NCBI GenBank assembly: GCA_027490725.1 | Contig: JAIXXN010000046.1 | Coordinates: forward strand, 1-64,000 | Length of the DNA: 64,000 nucleotides | Reading direction: 5' to 3' | From: Oxalobacteraceae bacterium | Lineage (GTDB): Bacteria; Pseudomonadota; Gammaproteobacteria; Burkholderiales; Burkholderiaceae_D | In this document: positions 63,643-64,000 of the stretch, piece after piece | Layout: each line of letters opens with the position of its first letter | Numbering within the stretch: the stretch's first letter is position 1 | Position numbers and translations under genes: made by a program | The notes under the pieces: generated by a model | Databases searched by the model: none | Seen by the model: only the letters and a program-made list of their open reading frames with translations | What the model was told of the DNA's origin: nothing

Positions 63643-64000
63643 ATGTTTACAAAAATACTGATCGCCAATCGTGGTGAAATCGCCTGCCGTGTGGCCGCTA
63701 CCGCGCGCCGCATGGGCATCAAGACTGTCGCCGTGTATTCCGACGCGGACGCCAACGCCAAGCACGTCGCCGTATGTGACGAAGCGGTGCTGATCGGCCC
63801 TGCTGCCGCCAAGGAAAGCTATCTGCGCGCCGACAAAATCATCGAAGTAGCGCAAGCGACCGGTGCACAGGCGATCCACCCCGGTTATGGTTTCCTCTCC
63901 GAGAACGCCGAATTCGCCGAAGCCTGCGCCGCAGCAGGGCTGGTATTCATTGGCCCGCCTGCATCGGCGATGCGTGCCATGGGTTCCAAATCGGCTGCCA
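63643..64000 (+). CDS. Biotin carboxylase-type alpha subunit, probably methylcrotonyl-CoA carboxylase alpha; N-terminal part
   Basis: The first 119 residues ([69 protein letters not shown]) are the biotin carboxylase N-domain. The gene leaves the window. Context with mccB and liuC makes the methylcrotonyl-CoA carboxylase alpha (LiuD/MccA) assignment likely; the biotin site would be in the unseen C-terminus. Two CACCAGGTT copies lie in the 90-base leader. Confidence 0.85.
   Translation, partial: MFTKILIANRGEIACRVAATARRMGIKTVAVYSDADANAKHVAVCDEAVLIGPAAAKESYLRADKIIEVAQATGAQAIHPGYGFLSENAEFAEACAAAGLVFIGPPASAMRAMGSKSAA

Noticed and set aside
1..64000. CRISPR array, prophage, integron or insertion sequence
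   Set aside because: No spaced repeat array, integrase, transposase or phage structural genes other than type VI parts were seen.

Overview
The window is an ordinary chromosomal stretch of a high-GC (roughly 60%) Betaproteobacterium, most likely Burkholderiales / Oxalobacteraceae. The evidence is protein-level resemblance and gene order (ybeD-lipB-lipA, ccoNOQP-ccoG-fixH, bioAFDB, liu genes, tssEFGK type VI secretion genes). No tRNA, rRNA, CRISPR array, insertion sequence or prophage was recognised. Genus assignment is inference.

Layout. 1-1.3 kb: arsRCB arsenic operon (arsB cut by the window edge), then a gene-free stretch that looks like a structured small RNA with its own promoter and terminator. 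1.7-4.8 kb: a peptide-type binding protein and an SpmA/SpmB-type membrane protein. 4.9-12.3 kb: peptidoglycan turnover, with dacB facing a leftward operon ydeI-like, ampG-like, digH-like, BadF-family kinase, amiD-like, ddpX-like. 12.4-17 kb: a Vat-type acetyltransferase, a cupin, and a Fur-box-controlled fiu-piuC iron pair. 17-20.6 kb: a large hybrid histidine kinase. 20.9-33.6 kb: a microaerobic respiration block made of fnr, ccoNOQP-ccoG-fixH, ccoS, ccoI, a SafE-like membrane protein, hemN and an Aer-type aerotaxis receptor. Perfect FNR boxes precede ccoN and aer. 33.8-40.8 kb: DUF808 protein, LysE exporter, a FecR-domain protein with a disordered tail, and ybeD-lipB-lipA interrupted by a GcvA-like LysR gene.

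41-54.4 kb: a partial type VI secretion locus. It holds the baseplate genes (tssE, F, G, K), the spike (VgrG and PAAR), a phospholipase D effector with a Sel1-type candidate immunity protein, and a Tli4-like immunity gene without a visible effector. Sheath, Hcp, ClpV and membrane-complex genes are absent here and must lie elsewhere if the system works. 54.5-56.1 kb: gntR-murQ for N-acetylmuramate 6-phosphate use. 56.3-64 kb: ychJ, then leucine degradation genes (mccB, liuC), the complete biotin operon bioAFDB, and the start of a biotin carboxylase subunit. Genes that make biotin therefore sit between the two subunits of a biotin-dependent carboxylase.

The most notable items are the peptidoglycan salvage operon with a DigH-like hydrolase, the VgrG with a transthyretin-like tail next to its likely phospholipase cargo, the orphan Tli4-like gene, the uncharacterised structured RNA next to arsR, and bioAFDB nested in the leucine pathway.
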